NCBI RefSeq assembly: GCF_014066305.1
Contig: NW_023501051.1
Span: 62,001 to 126,000 of the forward strand
Direction: 5' to 3'
Origin: Letharia columbiana
Lineage: Eukaryota; Ascomycota; Lecanoromycetes; Lecanorales; Parmeliaceae
Length of the DNA stretch: 64,000 nucleotides
In this document: positions 50,096 through 61,880 of the stretch, piece by piece
How positions within the stretch are numbered: the stretch's first letter is position 1
How the letters are laid out: every line of letters starts with the position of its first letter
The notes under the pieces: model-generated
Told to the model about the DNA's origin: nothing
Database searches by the model: none
Seen by the model: only the letters and a program-made list of their open reading frames with translations
Translations under genes and position numbers: made by a program

Positions 50096-52006
50096 AAGTA
50101 AAGGCCTATAAATTAAATTTATAAAGTTAAATTTTTTCTAAGTTAAATCGAACTCTAATCGCTTACTATACGTTTTTAATCTATATATAGATATATATAT
50201 ACGAAGAGAGGCGCGCTAAGGCCTAATTAGAAAGGTATATCGAGTATAAAGAATTAATTCGTAATAATTACTTATAAAAAATAGAGAAAGACTATATTCT
50301 TATAGTAAGAAGTATCGAAATATCGGAAAGAAATAAAGATAATATATTAATTAGTGGTATAAATCTCATATTATCTTCTATCGTAGTAAAATCTTTCGAA
50401 TAATAAAATAGCTATTAGAGTAAGATATCGAATAATTTTAATTTATTTAAATATATATCGTTTCGAAGTAATAATTTAATATAAAATCGTAGAGAGTATA
50501 TAAGGTGAAATCTTAAAGAGCTAAGCCGTATTCTTAATAATAATAATCTTATTACCGCTTAGTTTCTCTATAGTATTCTTTATATTTATCTATTATAATT
50601 TCTTCTCTTACTTCTTAATATAGTAGAGATAATAAACTAAATTATAGTAGTATTCTCCGCTTACTAAGTAATAATTTAATATAAAATCGTAAAGAGTATA
50701 TAATATGGGATTTTGAAGAGCTAAGTCATATTTTTAATATTAAAGATCTTATTACTACTTAATTTCTCCGTAATATTCTCCGCATTTATCTATTATAATT
50801 TCTTCTCTTATTTTTTAATATAATAGAAATAATAGATTAAGTTATAATAGTATTCTTCACTTATTAAGTAATAATTTAATATAAAATCGTAGAGAGTATA
50901 TAACGTGGAATCTTAAAGAGCTAAGCCGTATTTTTAATATTAAGAGTCTTATTATCGCTTAATTTCTTTATAGTATTCTTTTATATTTATTTATTATAGT
51001 TTCTTCTTTTACTTCTTTTTTTATAGAGTATTAGATTAAGTAGCTAACTAAGTAACTAGCTAAGTAACTAGTTAAGTAACTAACTAAGTAAATAATTAAT
51101 ATAACGTAAAATCTTAAAGAGTTAAGCTATATTCTTAACGATAATAGTCTTATTATCGCTTAATTTCTTCGTAGTATTCTTCGTATTTATCTATTATAGT
51201 TTCTTCTCTTACTTCTTAATATAATAGAAATAATAAATTAAATTATAATTATATTTTTCGCTTATTAAGTAATAATTTAATATAGAATTATAAAGAGTAT
51301 ATAATATTCGAACGCGTTTAGTATAATTATAATATTTAAATATTAATTTAACTTATCTATCGCTAATTTAAAAGAAGTATATAAAGAAAAATATATTTAT
51401 TTAAGCTCTTTTTAAGAGTTTTTTAATACGTTTATAAATAGTAGTAGATAGCTATTAAGCTCGCTTATAGTCTTAATTATTAGTAATAACGAATTTATCG
51501 AGAGATAGTCTAAGAGTGTTAATAAGAAGCTTTAATTAGACGAGAGATATCGAAGATAATTATATTTATATTAATGAAATTAATAGAATTAATAGAATTA
51601 ATAGAATTAATAGAATTAGTAGAATAATAAAAGAATAATAAATAGATAAAAGAATTATTATTCGATTTCGAATACGTCTAGTATAACTATTATAACTATT
51701 ATATTTAAATATTTATTTAATTTACTAATAGTAGACTAAACTTCGTTATTTTTATAGCGTTAGAAAGCGTATACTAAGCTTTATAATTTACGAAATTATA
51801 AAGTAATAGTATTTATAGAGAGCTAATTATTTCAGAGGGAAAGACTTCTATATATAGATTTTTATAGATTTTTAATAGTTATAAACGTTAATTTATTTAT
51901 CCGCGGTATCTAATTAAAAAGCGTAGACCTAATAAATTTATAATTAACTATATATATAAATTTAAGATTTTCTAACTTAATTCTATCTTATTCTATTATA
52001 TATATT
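50096..52006 (+). repeat. 1.9-kb repeat unit B (uninterrupted)
   Basis: Head-to-tail neighbour of unit A with the same internal order. Near 51,640 it reads ATAATAAATAGATAAAAG, the empty Gypsy target with one AAATA. It also contains the 200-bp repeats. Confidence 0.85.
50466..51305 (+). repeat. 200-bp internal tandem repeats of unit B
   Basis: The shared phrase recurs at 50466, 50666, 50866 and 51267, matching unit A in spacing, including the double-length fourth interval. Confidence 0.85.
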
Positions 52007-52009
52007 AAT

Positions 52010-52612
52010 TAATATATATAAAAGAATAAGGTAGGGCTAAACTAGAAAACCTTGAATTTGTATATACAGCCAATCATTAATTCGTTAGGTCTACGCTTTT
52101 TGGTTAGACACCGCGGGTAAACAAATTAGCGTCCGCAATTATTAAAAAAATAGGTGTATATTATTGACATATAGAAAAACTTTTTTATTTTCTATTAACT
52201 TTTTGAGATTTTAAATTTTAAATTTTGGAGTGCAGTCTGCGCTTTCCGAATTTTTAAGAATTTTGAAATTTCGTCTTATAATTATTAAAGCGCAAGGAAT
52301 TCAAATATCGCTCACCAAAGTCCGCTCACCAAAATCCGCTCGACAGCCCTAATCAAAAAACAGGTGTACATTATTTGATTTTAGAATAACTTTTTTGTTT
52401 TCTATTAAAATTTTAGAATTTTTGGTTTAAACTATAGAGTATAATGTGAACTTTTAGATAAATTAAGAATTACTAAATTTAGTCTTATAGATATTTAAAG
52501 GTAAGGAATTTAGATATCGCTTATCAAATATCGCTTACCAAAATTTAGACGACAGCCCCGATCAAAAAAAAATGATTATAAATTTAATTTATAGGCCTTT
52601 ACTCGTATATAC
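52010..52612 (-). repeat. 0.6-kb repeat unit C, inverted relative to A/B
   Basis: Its first ~120 bp (AGAATAAGGTAGGG...) are the reverse complement of the tail of units A and B, and its last ~30 bp (ATAGGCCTTTACT) of their head. The interior differs and holds motifs CGCTCACCAAA and CGACAGCCC in two sub-repeats. Confidence 0.8.
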
Positions 52613-53210
52613 TGATAGAATAAGGTAGGGCTGAACTAGAAAACCTTGAATTTATATGTGCAGCCAATTATTAATTCGTTAGGTCTACGCTTTTTAGTTA
52701 GACACCGCGGGTAAACAAATTAGCGTCCGTAACTATCAAAAAAATAGGTGTACATTATTAACATATAGAAAAACTTTTTTGTTTTCTATTAACTTTTTGA
52801 GATTTTAAATTTTTAATTTTGGAGCGCAGTCTGCGCTTTCCGAATTTTTAAGAATTTTGAAATTTAGTCTTATAATTATTAAAGCGCAAGGAATTCAAAT
52901 ATCGTTTATTAGAGTTCGCTCGACAGCCGGACAGCCCTGATCAAAAAAAAAACAGGTACACATTATTTGATTTTAGAATAACTTTTTTGTTTTCTATTAA
53001 AATTTTAAAATTTTTTTATTTAAATTTTATTTAAACTATAGAGTATAATGTGGGGTTTTAGATAAAAATAGAATTATTAAATTTAGTCTTATGAATATTT
53101 AAAGATAAGGAATTCAGATATCGCTCACTAAAGATCGCTCATCAAAATTTACTCGATAGCCCCGATCAAAAAAAATGGTTATGAATTTAATTCATAGGCC
53201 TTTACTCGTA
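52613..53210 (-). repeat. 0.6-kb repeat unit D, tandem copy of C
   Basis: Near-complete repeat of unit C in the same orientation, including both sub-repeats and the terminal palindrome TATGAATTTAATTCATA (about 53,180-53,196). Confidence 0.85.
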
Positions 53211-53759
53211 ATTAATAATTAAACTATTTCATTAGTATTTATCTTTACTCTTTTATTATAAATTACTCGCTCTCGTTAGCTAGTAACCTTCTTCGCCTTT
53301 CTATCCGCTTATTCATTATTATCGATATTAATATATATCGAGATCTAGTATAATTCTATTACTATCTCGAGATATCTTAGCGAATTAATAATCTATACTA
53401 TCTATATTATATAGATCTATCTTAAGTACTTATCTAAGTCTTTAATAGTTTAAATTAATATTTAATTATTTATATTTACTATAACTCTATTAAATTATAA
53501 TCTTATTTAATATATAATTACTATAATTAGAGCTTAAAGAATATTATATAACTTCGCTAAGTATATTATATATTAGTCATTTAAGCTTAAATAGATATTA
53601 AAAATAAAATTAATATCTAACGATATAGCTAAAGCTCTTATCTTTTTATTAATTCTATTATCGTCTATATATATTATTATATAATCTTTATTAATCGATC
53701 TTTTAATTAGTTCTTTAGCGGCTTTCTTAATCTTATAAATTATCGTTTTAAAAGGTTTT
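53211..53759. other. RIP-mutated sequence, nothing recognised
   Basis: AT-rich sequence between unit D and the LINE remnant; may be the 3' end of that element. Confidence 0.4.
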
Positions 53760-55700
53760 TAGTTAAGAGTGACGCTGAAAGAGCGTAGTTTTTTAATCTT
53801 ATTAGTGTCGTCGTATCGTTCTTTAAATTTATTAATATATCACTCTAGTAAACTTAGTTTTTTATTCTTCTTAAGTTTTCTTTTAGACTTTTATCGCTCG
53901 AATTATAACTTAATAATCTCGTCATATATTAAATTAATAGCGATTCGTAAAATAGCTTTTAAGATAATCTTATTTAGCTGTTATTTAACTAATAGAAGAT
54001 ATACTTTTATATTAAGTATTAAAATAAATATAACCTTAAATATTTCAGTTATCTTTCTCTTTATCTAAGATTAAATTCTTTATAACGATAAGAGATAAGT
54101 TTTATTATAATTAATAATATTTTTAAACTAGTATTATACTAAGTAGTAATATATTATTTATAAAATAATTACTATCTAATAGAGCTATCTTATACTCTTA
54201 TAATTATTATTCTATATTAATTTAATAATTCTCGCTAATATATTAATACTTTTAATAGCCTTAGACTAAATCTTCTTATTATAATAACTTTATAGAAGTT
54301 TAAAATCGATTTCGATCTTTAAATAGCGAATAAAGCGTCTCGTCTTAATATATTATCTCTCGTTAAATTATAGAAGATAGTTTAAACTAAATCTCTATTT
54401 TCTATTAAGATATAGTAGTTAATATTTATTAGAATTAAACTTTAATTTATATCGTAATATCTACTTTATATAAACTTCGTCGTAGATTCTATAAAGAGCG
54501 TTATAGTTTTTCTCGATAGAGTCTCTTACTATTAGAAGATCTATATCGTCTATAAAGTTAATAACTATTATTTCTAAGTTAACGCGACTATTATATTTAT
54601 TAATAAGATTTAAGTTATAGAAGAAATAAAGTATAGGCGATAGCGGTAATTTTTAAGAAATTTCGATTACTATAAGAGTCTTTAATATAAAGTATTCGCT
54701 TATTTTTAGTACTATTATTCTATTAGATAAAGATAATTCTACTTAGTTAACTACTCTTATATCGATTTTTTACTTTTAAAGATTATAGAGTAATTAAGAA
54801 TAAGAGATTTTATTATATATATCTGAAACGTCTAGTAGTAATATTATAACTATTTTATTAGAGTTCTAAGCTTAATATATTCTTTCTAGAAGATAGTAGA
54901 TATTATATTTATATAATCGCAATCTACGGCCTCTTATATATATAACTAGTAGAAGTCTATATATCTTTATAAGATACGCTATTCTTCTAATAAGAATAAA
55001 CTTTATTATCTTTTCTATAGTATTAAGTAAAGCTATTAATTAATATTCTTTAGAAATTAAATAATTCTTACTTAACTTTAGAAGAATAATTATTATTAAT
55101 ATTCTAAAGTACTCTAGATAGTAGTCGTTTATTAAGTATATATTAAATATTCTATATAGATAAGAGAGTAACGATTTTAGAATCTTCTTAAGAATTAAGT
55201 TGAGGATCGCATTTCCCTTCGAGACTCTCTTTAATAATACTTACATTATAGCCTTTCTTATCTTATTTATAATAATTATACTTATTAGATAAGCTTATAA
55301 ATATATTATATTAATACTAATATTATCTAACTCCGCCTATATTAATAATAAAAAGAATATTTTTATAAAAAGATCTACCTTTAAATCTAGTTTATTATAT
55401 TCTTATTTATCTTTATTAAATAGTAAAGAGAGATACGTCTATATTATAAGTTATTTTCTAACTTATTTAATCTTTTCTATATTATTTATAACGACTCGTA
55501 TATCTCTACTATAAACTCTCTAAACGCCTTTCTAGTAATTCTCTTAATTAGATTATTTTTAAAGTTCTTAGCGACTTTATACTTATCTTATACTTTCTTT
55601 AAGAGCGTTATTCTTACTAATCGAAAAGGTATAATATAGTATAAAATATTAACTTATTATATTATACTCTAAGATAATATAAGTTATTAAGATTTATAGA
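53760..55700 (-). mobile_element. Dead non-LTR retrotransposon (Tad1-like LINE), RT part
   Basis: The minus-strand translation shows LINE reverse transcriptase blocks in order. These are a pre-RT region (about 55,650-55,200), 'LLNTIEKIIKFILIRR', 'VIILLLDVSDIYNKIS', 'LPLSPILYFFYN' and 'VINFIDDIDLLIV' with the catalytic FIDD at 54545-54556. A C-terminal helical region follows around 53,780-54,060. Many stops break it. Tad1-type assignment is from recalled block wording; LTRs are absent as expected. Confidence 0.8.
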
Positions 55701-56202
55701 ATCTTATACTTAATATAATATGAGATCTTAATAATATATATTACGATATAATATATCTATAATATTATATTATAAAATAGTATATATATAAAATATCTTA
55801 ATTAAGATTTCTATATTTAGAAGTAGCTATTCTAATTATTATTCTAATTAATAACTACACTAAATTAATAAGATATAAAATTAAATATAATTATATTTTA
55901 TTACTCTATATATATAAAAGAAAGCGAGCTATATCTACTAATAATAAGAAAAGCTTATCTTTCTTTAATACTAATTACGCGAAATCCGCCGATACTTTAT
56001 AATTAAAGCCGTCGATAATAATTTTATATATCTATTATATATTTTCGATATCGCTATTTAATATAAAATTATATATATTATAATTATAATCTTTCTATTA
56101 AATCGCCGATCTAGGAAAGTTAATATATCTCTTAATATCCTCTCGAAAGTATTATAGCTTAATATAATAAGCTATATTTTTTTAAGCTATCTTCTTATAA
56201 TA
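55701..56202. other. RIP-mutated sequence, nothing recognised
   Basis: Between the LINE and the direct repeats. Could be the endonuclease end of the LINE, but I could not read it. Confidence 0.35.
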
Positions 56203-58250
56203 TATAAAAAAAAGATTAAATATAGAAAGTATATAAAAGTATATTTAATAATTCTAGAATAGATTAGCGATATCTATAATAATAATTAAAATTAAGAATT
56301 AGATATACTTAAATAAGAGATAATTTTATATTATTTATATAATAGCGATAGTAGTAATTAAAATTAAAATATTAATTTAGATAATATAGCTTTTATAGTA
56401 AGCTTTTTATTATTATACGCTAGATTAATTATATATAAATAAAGATTTATAATTTTATCTTTTAAACGTAATTACGCTTAATATTTTAAGATTTTTATAA
56501 TAACTCGATACTTATTAACTAGCGCGTTAATATTATTATATCTAAACTACGATAGCGCTTATTATTAAATTTTATATTATACTCTTAAATAGCTTAAAAG
56601 ATAAAATCTATTTAATTATTAACGCGTATAATAGAATTATTCTTAATACTTATATCTTATTTAGCTTCGATATTATTTATTTTCTTTTAATTCGAGCTCT
56701 TATCTTTATCTATATATATAATAATTTACGCGATAAATAAAACTCTAAACTTCTTTATAATTACGCTCGCGTGCTTTTTTTTATATAATATTATTAAAAT
56801 ATAAATCTATTAAAATAATAATTAGAATTAGAAGTTACTTATCGCTTATTTATTATATCTTATCTAATCTATTTAAAAGCTTATTTTTATTATAATAATA
56901 ATATATCGATATATTTAACTTTATACTTTTTAATAATTATAATATAATTAATAACTAAGATATTAGCTTTCTTTACTTTTTTAACTAATTTCTTCTTAAA
57001 TATAAATATATTTATTCGCTATCGCGATTTCTTAATATTTTTATTTTAATTAAATTTATTTTTTATTTTTTATTTTAATTAAGAGTCTAATTACCGCTTA
57101 ATTAACCTATATTAAAACTCTTTAATATTACTATTATTATTAATATTTAATATTTATTATAATAAATTATTAGACTTAATCTCTTTTATTTTAATTATTA
57201 TAAAAAGATAAATTAATAAATATATATAAAAGAATTAAAGGGTTTATATGAATATCTACGAATATTAAGCTATTCTTAATTTTAATTAAAGCTTATTTTA
57301 TTAAAAAGTGTGTTAATTCTAATAAGTATCGATATTAGAAATAAAGAGAATATATATTACGCGCTATTTTAAGTATATTATTATAGAGTTTAATTTAAAA
57401 AATAATTATTTTTATAAAGATAATAAGACTTAAAGATAAGAAAGTAAGAATAAAATATATGAAAATTTTAATAAGTTATAATAGTTTAATATTAGTTAAA
57501 TTAAGTAAAAATAATTACTTACTAACTTACTTTTTTAAATCTTTTATCTTTTAATCTATATAAACTATAATAATAATTATAATTATTATAGAAGTAGTTA
57601 AGATTATATTAGATAATAGTACTTAATAAACGTAATTCGCTTAAACTTAAATCTTTAAAATTAAAGAAAAAGCGCTTTATTAATATCTAATTTAAGCTAG
57701 ATAATTTAAAATAATTTAAAAATTTAATACGCGCGATAGATATCTAAGCTTTCCTTCTCTCTTTCTTCTTTTTTAAAACTTTTTTTTTTATATTAACTCT
57801 TTTTATTATTAAACTATCTTCTTTATATATTAGATTTTTATTTAAATAATCTAATATTATTATAATTATACTAAAAGTATAACGTAGTTATTAAATTATA
57901 TATTTATTTTTTATTTTTTAATAACTTTAAGTTAATACGTAGATAAATCGCGTAAAGAGCTTAATTTATATACGCCTAATCTATTATTAATAGCTTTTTA
58001 AAAAAGTTAATATTATTCTAGACTAGATATAGCGTTAAAATAAAGTTTTTATTAAATATTACTATTACTTTAATCGCTATTATTATTATTTTAATAGATA
58101 TTATCTCTACTTTAATAGATATTATCTTTATTTTAATAGTATTAAAACGTCGATAGAAATTAGATAGTATATTTTTCTAATTATTATTATATTTATTATA
58201 TATAACTAATATAAGCTATAGCTTAAGCTTTATATAAGATTTATTATTAT
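56203..58250. repeat. 2.0-kb direct repeat, copy 1
   Basis: Aligns in the same orientation with 58,763-60,795 over its length, for example 'TATAGAAAGTATATAAAAGT' at 56221 and 58776. Differences are mostly C/T and G/A plus small indels. No coding domain could be read. Confidence 0.8.
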
Positions 58251-58762
58251 TAAAAATTAATTAATCTTATAATTTCGAAGCTTCTTTTAATATCTAATTC
58301 GTTAAATTATACTTAATTAAAATTTATTAAAGCGCTATTATATTTAAAGATTCGCTTTTAAAATATTATATAAGATAATAAAAGTCTTTTTAATTTATTA
58401 GTTTAAGAATAAATCTCTTATTATTACACTTTATAATTAGCTTTAATAATCTCTATTTAAATAGATACTTATCTTTATATAATATATAAAAAGTAAATTA
58501 TATTATAGAAAAAGAATTTAAATCTCGTAATTATCTTAATTAAGTCGTTTAAATTAAAAATAAAAGCGAATTTATCTTTATATAATTTAATTATTAAATT
58601 AATTAATTATTATAGATATAATTATAAGATATAATTATATATTATTAATTATCTAAATAATTATAAAAAGTATAAAAGAAATAAAATTATATAATTAAGT
58701 ACTTATAAACTTTTCTCTTCTAAATATTTATTTTAATTTAGAGTTTAATCGCTATTTAATTA
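58251..58762. other. Spacer between the 2.0-kb direct repeats
   Basis: About 0.5 kb of RIP-mutated sequence with no recognised feature. Confidence 0.4.
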
Positions 58763-60795
58763 AAAAAAGATAAGATATAGAAAGTATATAAAAGTAGATT
58801 TAATGATTTTAGAATAAATTAACGATATTTATAATAATAATTAGAATTAAGAATTAGATATACTCGAATAAAAGATAGCTTTATATTATTTATATAATAG
58901 TAAGAATAATAATTAAGATTAAAGTATTAACTTAGATAGCGTAACTTTTATAATAAACTTTTTATTATTATATATTAAATTAATTACGTATTAATAAAGA
59001 TTTATAATTTTATCTTTTAAATATAATCGCGTTTAATATTTTAAGATTATTATAATAGCTTAATACTTATTAGCTAACACGTTAATACTTTTATATTTAA
59101 ATTATAATAAAACTTATTATTAAATTCTATATCGCGCTTTCGAGTAATTTAAAAAATAAAGTCTATTTAATTATTAGCGCGTATAATAGAATTATTTTTA
59201 ATACTTATACTTTATTTAACTTTAATATTATCTATTTTCTTTTAATTCGAGCTCTTATCTTTATTTATATATATAATAATTTATATAAAAAGCGAAACTC
59301 TAGACTTTCTTTAAATTACGCTCGCGTATTTTTTTTATATAATATTATTAAAATGTAAGTCTACTAGAATAATAATTAGAATTAGAAACTACTTATTACT
59401 TATCTATTATATTTTATCTAATCTTCTTAAAAGCTTATTTTTATTTTAATTACGATATATTAATATATCTAGCTTTATACTTATTACGAACTATAGCGTA
59501 ATTAATAATTAAGATATCGACTTTCTTTACTTTCTTAATTAGTTTCTTCTTAAATATAAATATATTTATTTACTATCGCGATTTCTTAATATTTTTATTT
59601 TTATTAAGCTTATTCTTTACTTTTTATTTTAATTAAAGATTTAATTATTATCTAATTAATCTATATTAAGACTCTTTAATATTATTATTATTATTAATAT
59701 TTAATACTTATTATAGTAAATTATTAGACTTAATATCTTCTACTTTAATCGCTATAAAAAGATAAATTAATAGATATATATAAAGGAATTAAAGAGTTTA
59801 TACGAATATCTATAGATATTAAGCTATACTTAATTTTAATTAATACTTATTTTATTAAAAAGTATATTAATTCTAGCAAGTATCGAAGTTAGAAATAAAG
59901 AGTATATATTATATACTATTTTAATTATAAAATTTAAATTAAAAGAATAATTATTTATATAAAGAAAAGAAAATAAAAATAAAATACGCGAAAATTTTAA
60001 TAAGTTATAATAGTTTTATTTTAATTAAGTTAGATAAGAATAATTATTTATTAACTCGCTCTCTTAGATATCTTATCTTTTAATCTATATAAGTTATAAT
60101 AATAATTATAAATATTATAAAAATAAATAAGATCGTATTAGATAATAGCGCTTAATAAATATAATTCGCTTAAATTTAAATCTTTAAAATCGAAGAGAAA
60201 GTATATTATTTATTAATATTTAAATTAAGCTAGATAATATAAAGTAATCTAAATATTTAATATACGCGATAAATATATAAGCTTTCTCTTCTCTCTAAAA
60301 CTTTCTTTTTTATATTAATCTTTCTTATTATAAGACTATCTTCTTTATATATTAAATTTTTATTTAAATAATCTAATATTATTATAATAATATCTAAAGT
60401 ATAATATAGACGTTAAATTATATATTTATTCTTTATCTATTAATAACTTTAGATTAATATATAGATAGATCGCGTAAAGAGCTTAACTTATATATATTTA
60501 ATTTATTATTAATAGCTTCTTAAAAAAGCTAATATTATTTTAAACTAAGCGCGATAATAATCTATTTAAAAGCGTTATAATAAAGCGTTTATTAGATATC
60601 GCCGCTATTTTAATAAATATCGTTATTACTTTAATACATATCGTCTTTACTTTAATAATATTAAAATATTAATAAAAACTAAATAATATATTCTTTTAAT
60701 TATTATTATTTTTATTATATATAATTAATATAAGCTATAGCTTAAACATTACGCGAGATTTATCGCTATTAAAGTTTAATTAATTTTATAATTTT
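58763..60795. repeat. 2.0-kb direct repeat, copy 2
   Basis: Partner of copy 1, starting about 2,555 bp further on. The two may be copies of one unknown transposable element inserted or duplicated in tandem. Confidence 0.8.
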
Positions 60796-61325
60796 AAAGC
60801 TTTTCTTTTAGCGCGTAGTTTATAAGATTTTATATTATATATATATTATATTATTTAACTATCGTCTTTAAAGTTTCGCTTTTAAAAGATAACTCTATAT
60901 TCTTATAATAAATAAGATATTAAATAGAATAATTAGTAGAATTTAATTTTTTATTTATTAGCTAATAATAAGTCTTATAATTTAAATATCTAATTACGTT
61001 TAAAATTATAATTATAATTATTTTTATAATTATAAGTAATATAAATTAAGACTTTTTATTAATATATAATTTTTTTTAAAAGATTTATATAAGCGTAATT
61101 AAAGATTAATATTTTTCTTTTAAGTATTAAACGCTTAGCGAGAAGTATTAGAAGATTTATATCTAAATCTTTAATAACTATATATTAGAATTTACTTATT
61201 TTAAATTCTAGATATAAATATTTTTACTCTTAAATAAGATAAAGAATTTATAAATTTAAAACTAAATATTATTAATAGTTATCTACTATTTTCTATTATA
61301 TTTTAGCTATTTGCGATTATTAATA
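60796..61325. other. RIP-mutated sequence, nothing recognised
   Basis: No repeat partner or coding trace was found by eye. Confidence 0.4.
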
Positions 61326-61880
61326 TACTCGCTAATAAGAAAGACGTATTATTACTATACGAATTTGATTATAATATTAATAGTAATTATCGAAATTAAA
61401 GTTATTAGATATAGAAATATTCGCTAATAAAAAAGGCGTATTATTATTATACGAATTTGATCGCGATATTAATAATGATTATAGAAACTAAAGTTATTAA
61501 ATATAAAGATACTCGCTAATAAGAAAGATATATTATTACTATATAAATTTAATCGCGATATTAATAATAATTATAAGAATTAAAGCTATCGAATATAAGA
61601 ATATTCGCTAATAAAAAAGGCGTACTATTATTATACGAATTTAATCGCGATATTAATAGTAATTATTAAAATTAAAGCTATTAAATATAGAGATACCCGC
61701 TAATAAGAAAGGCGTATTATTATTATACGAATTTAATTACGATATTAATAGTAATTATAGAAATTAAAGCTATCGAATATAGAAATATCTATTAATAAGA
61801 AAGGCGTATTATTATTATATAAATTTAATTACGATACTAGTAATAACTATAGAAATTAAAACTATTAGACGTAGGGATAT
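61326..61880 (+). repeat. 92-bp minisatellite, about six copies
   Basis: The phrase CGCTAATAAGAAAGGCGTA recurs at 61330, 61422, 61514, 61606, 61698 and about 61790, exactly 92 bp apart, with variants mostly of C/T and G/A type. Confidence 0.9.

Noticed and set aside
41056..53210. Helitron assignment for units A-D
   Set aside because: A palindrome near one end and tandem arrangement are suggestive, but there is no TC start, CTRR end or Rep/helicase trace.
53769..54068. 99-codon plus-strand frame
   Set aside because: It is the reverse of the LINE C-terminal region and is full of Ile/Leu/Phe from AT bias.
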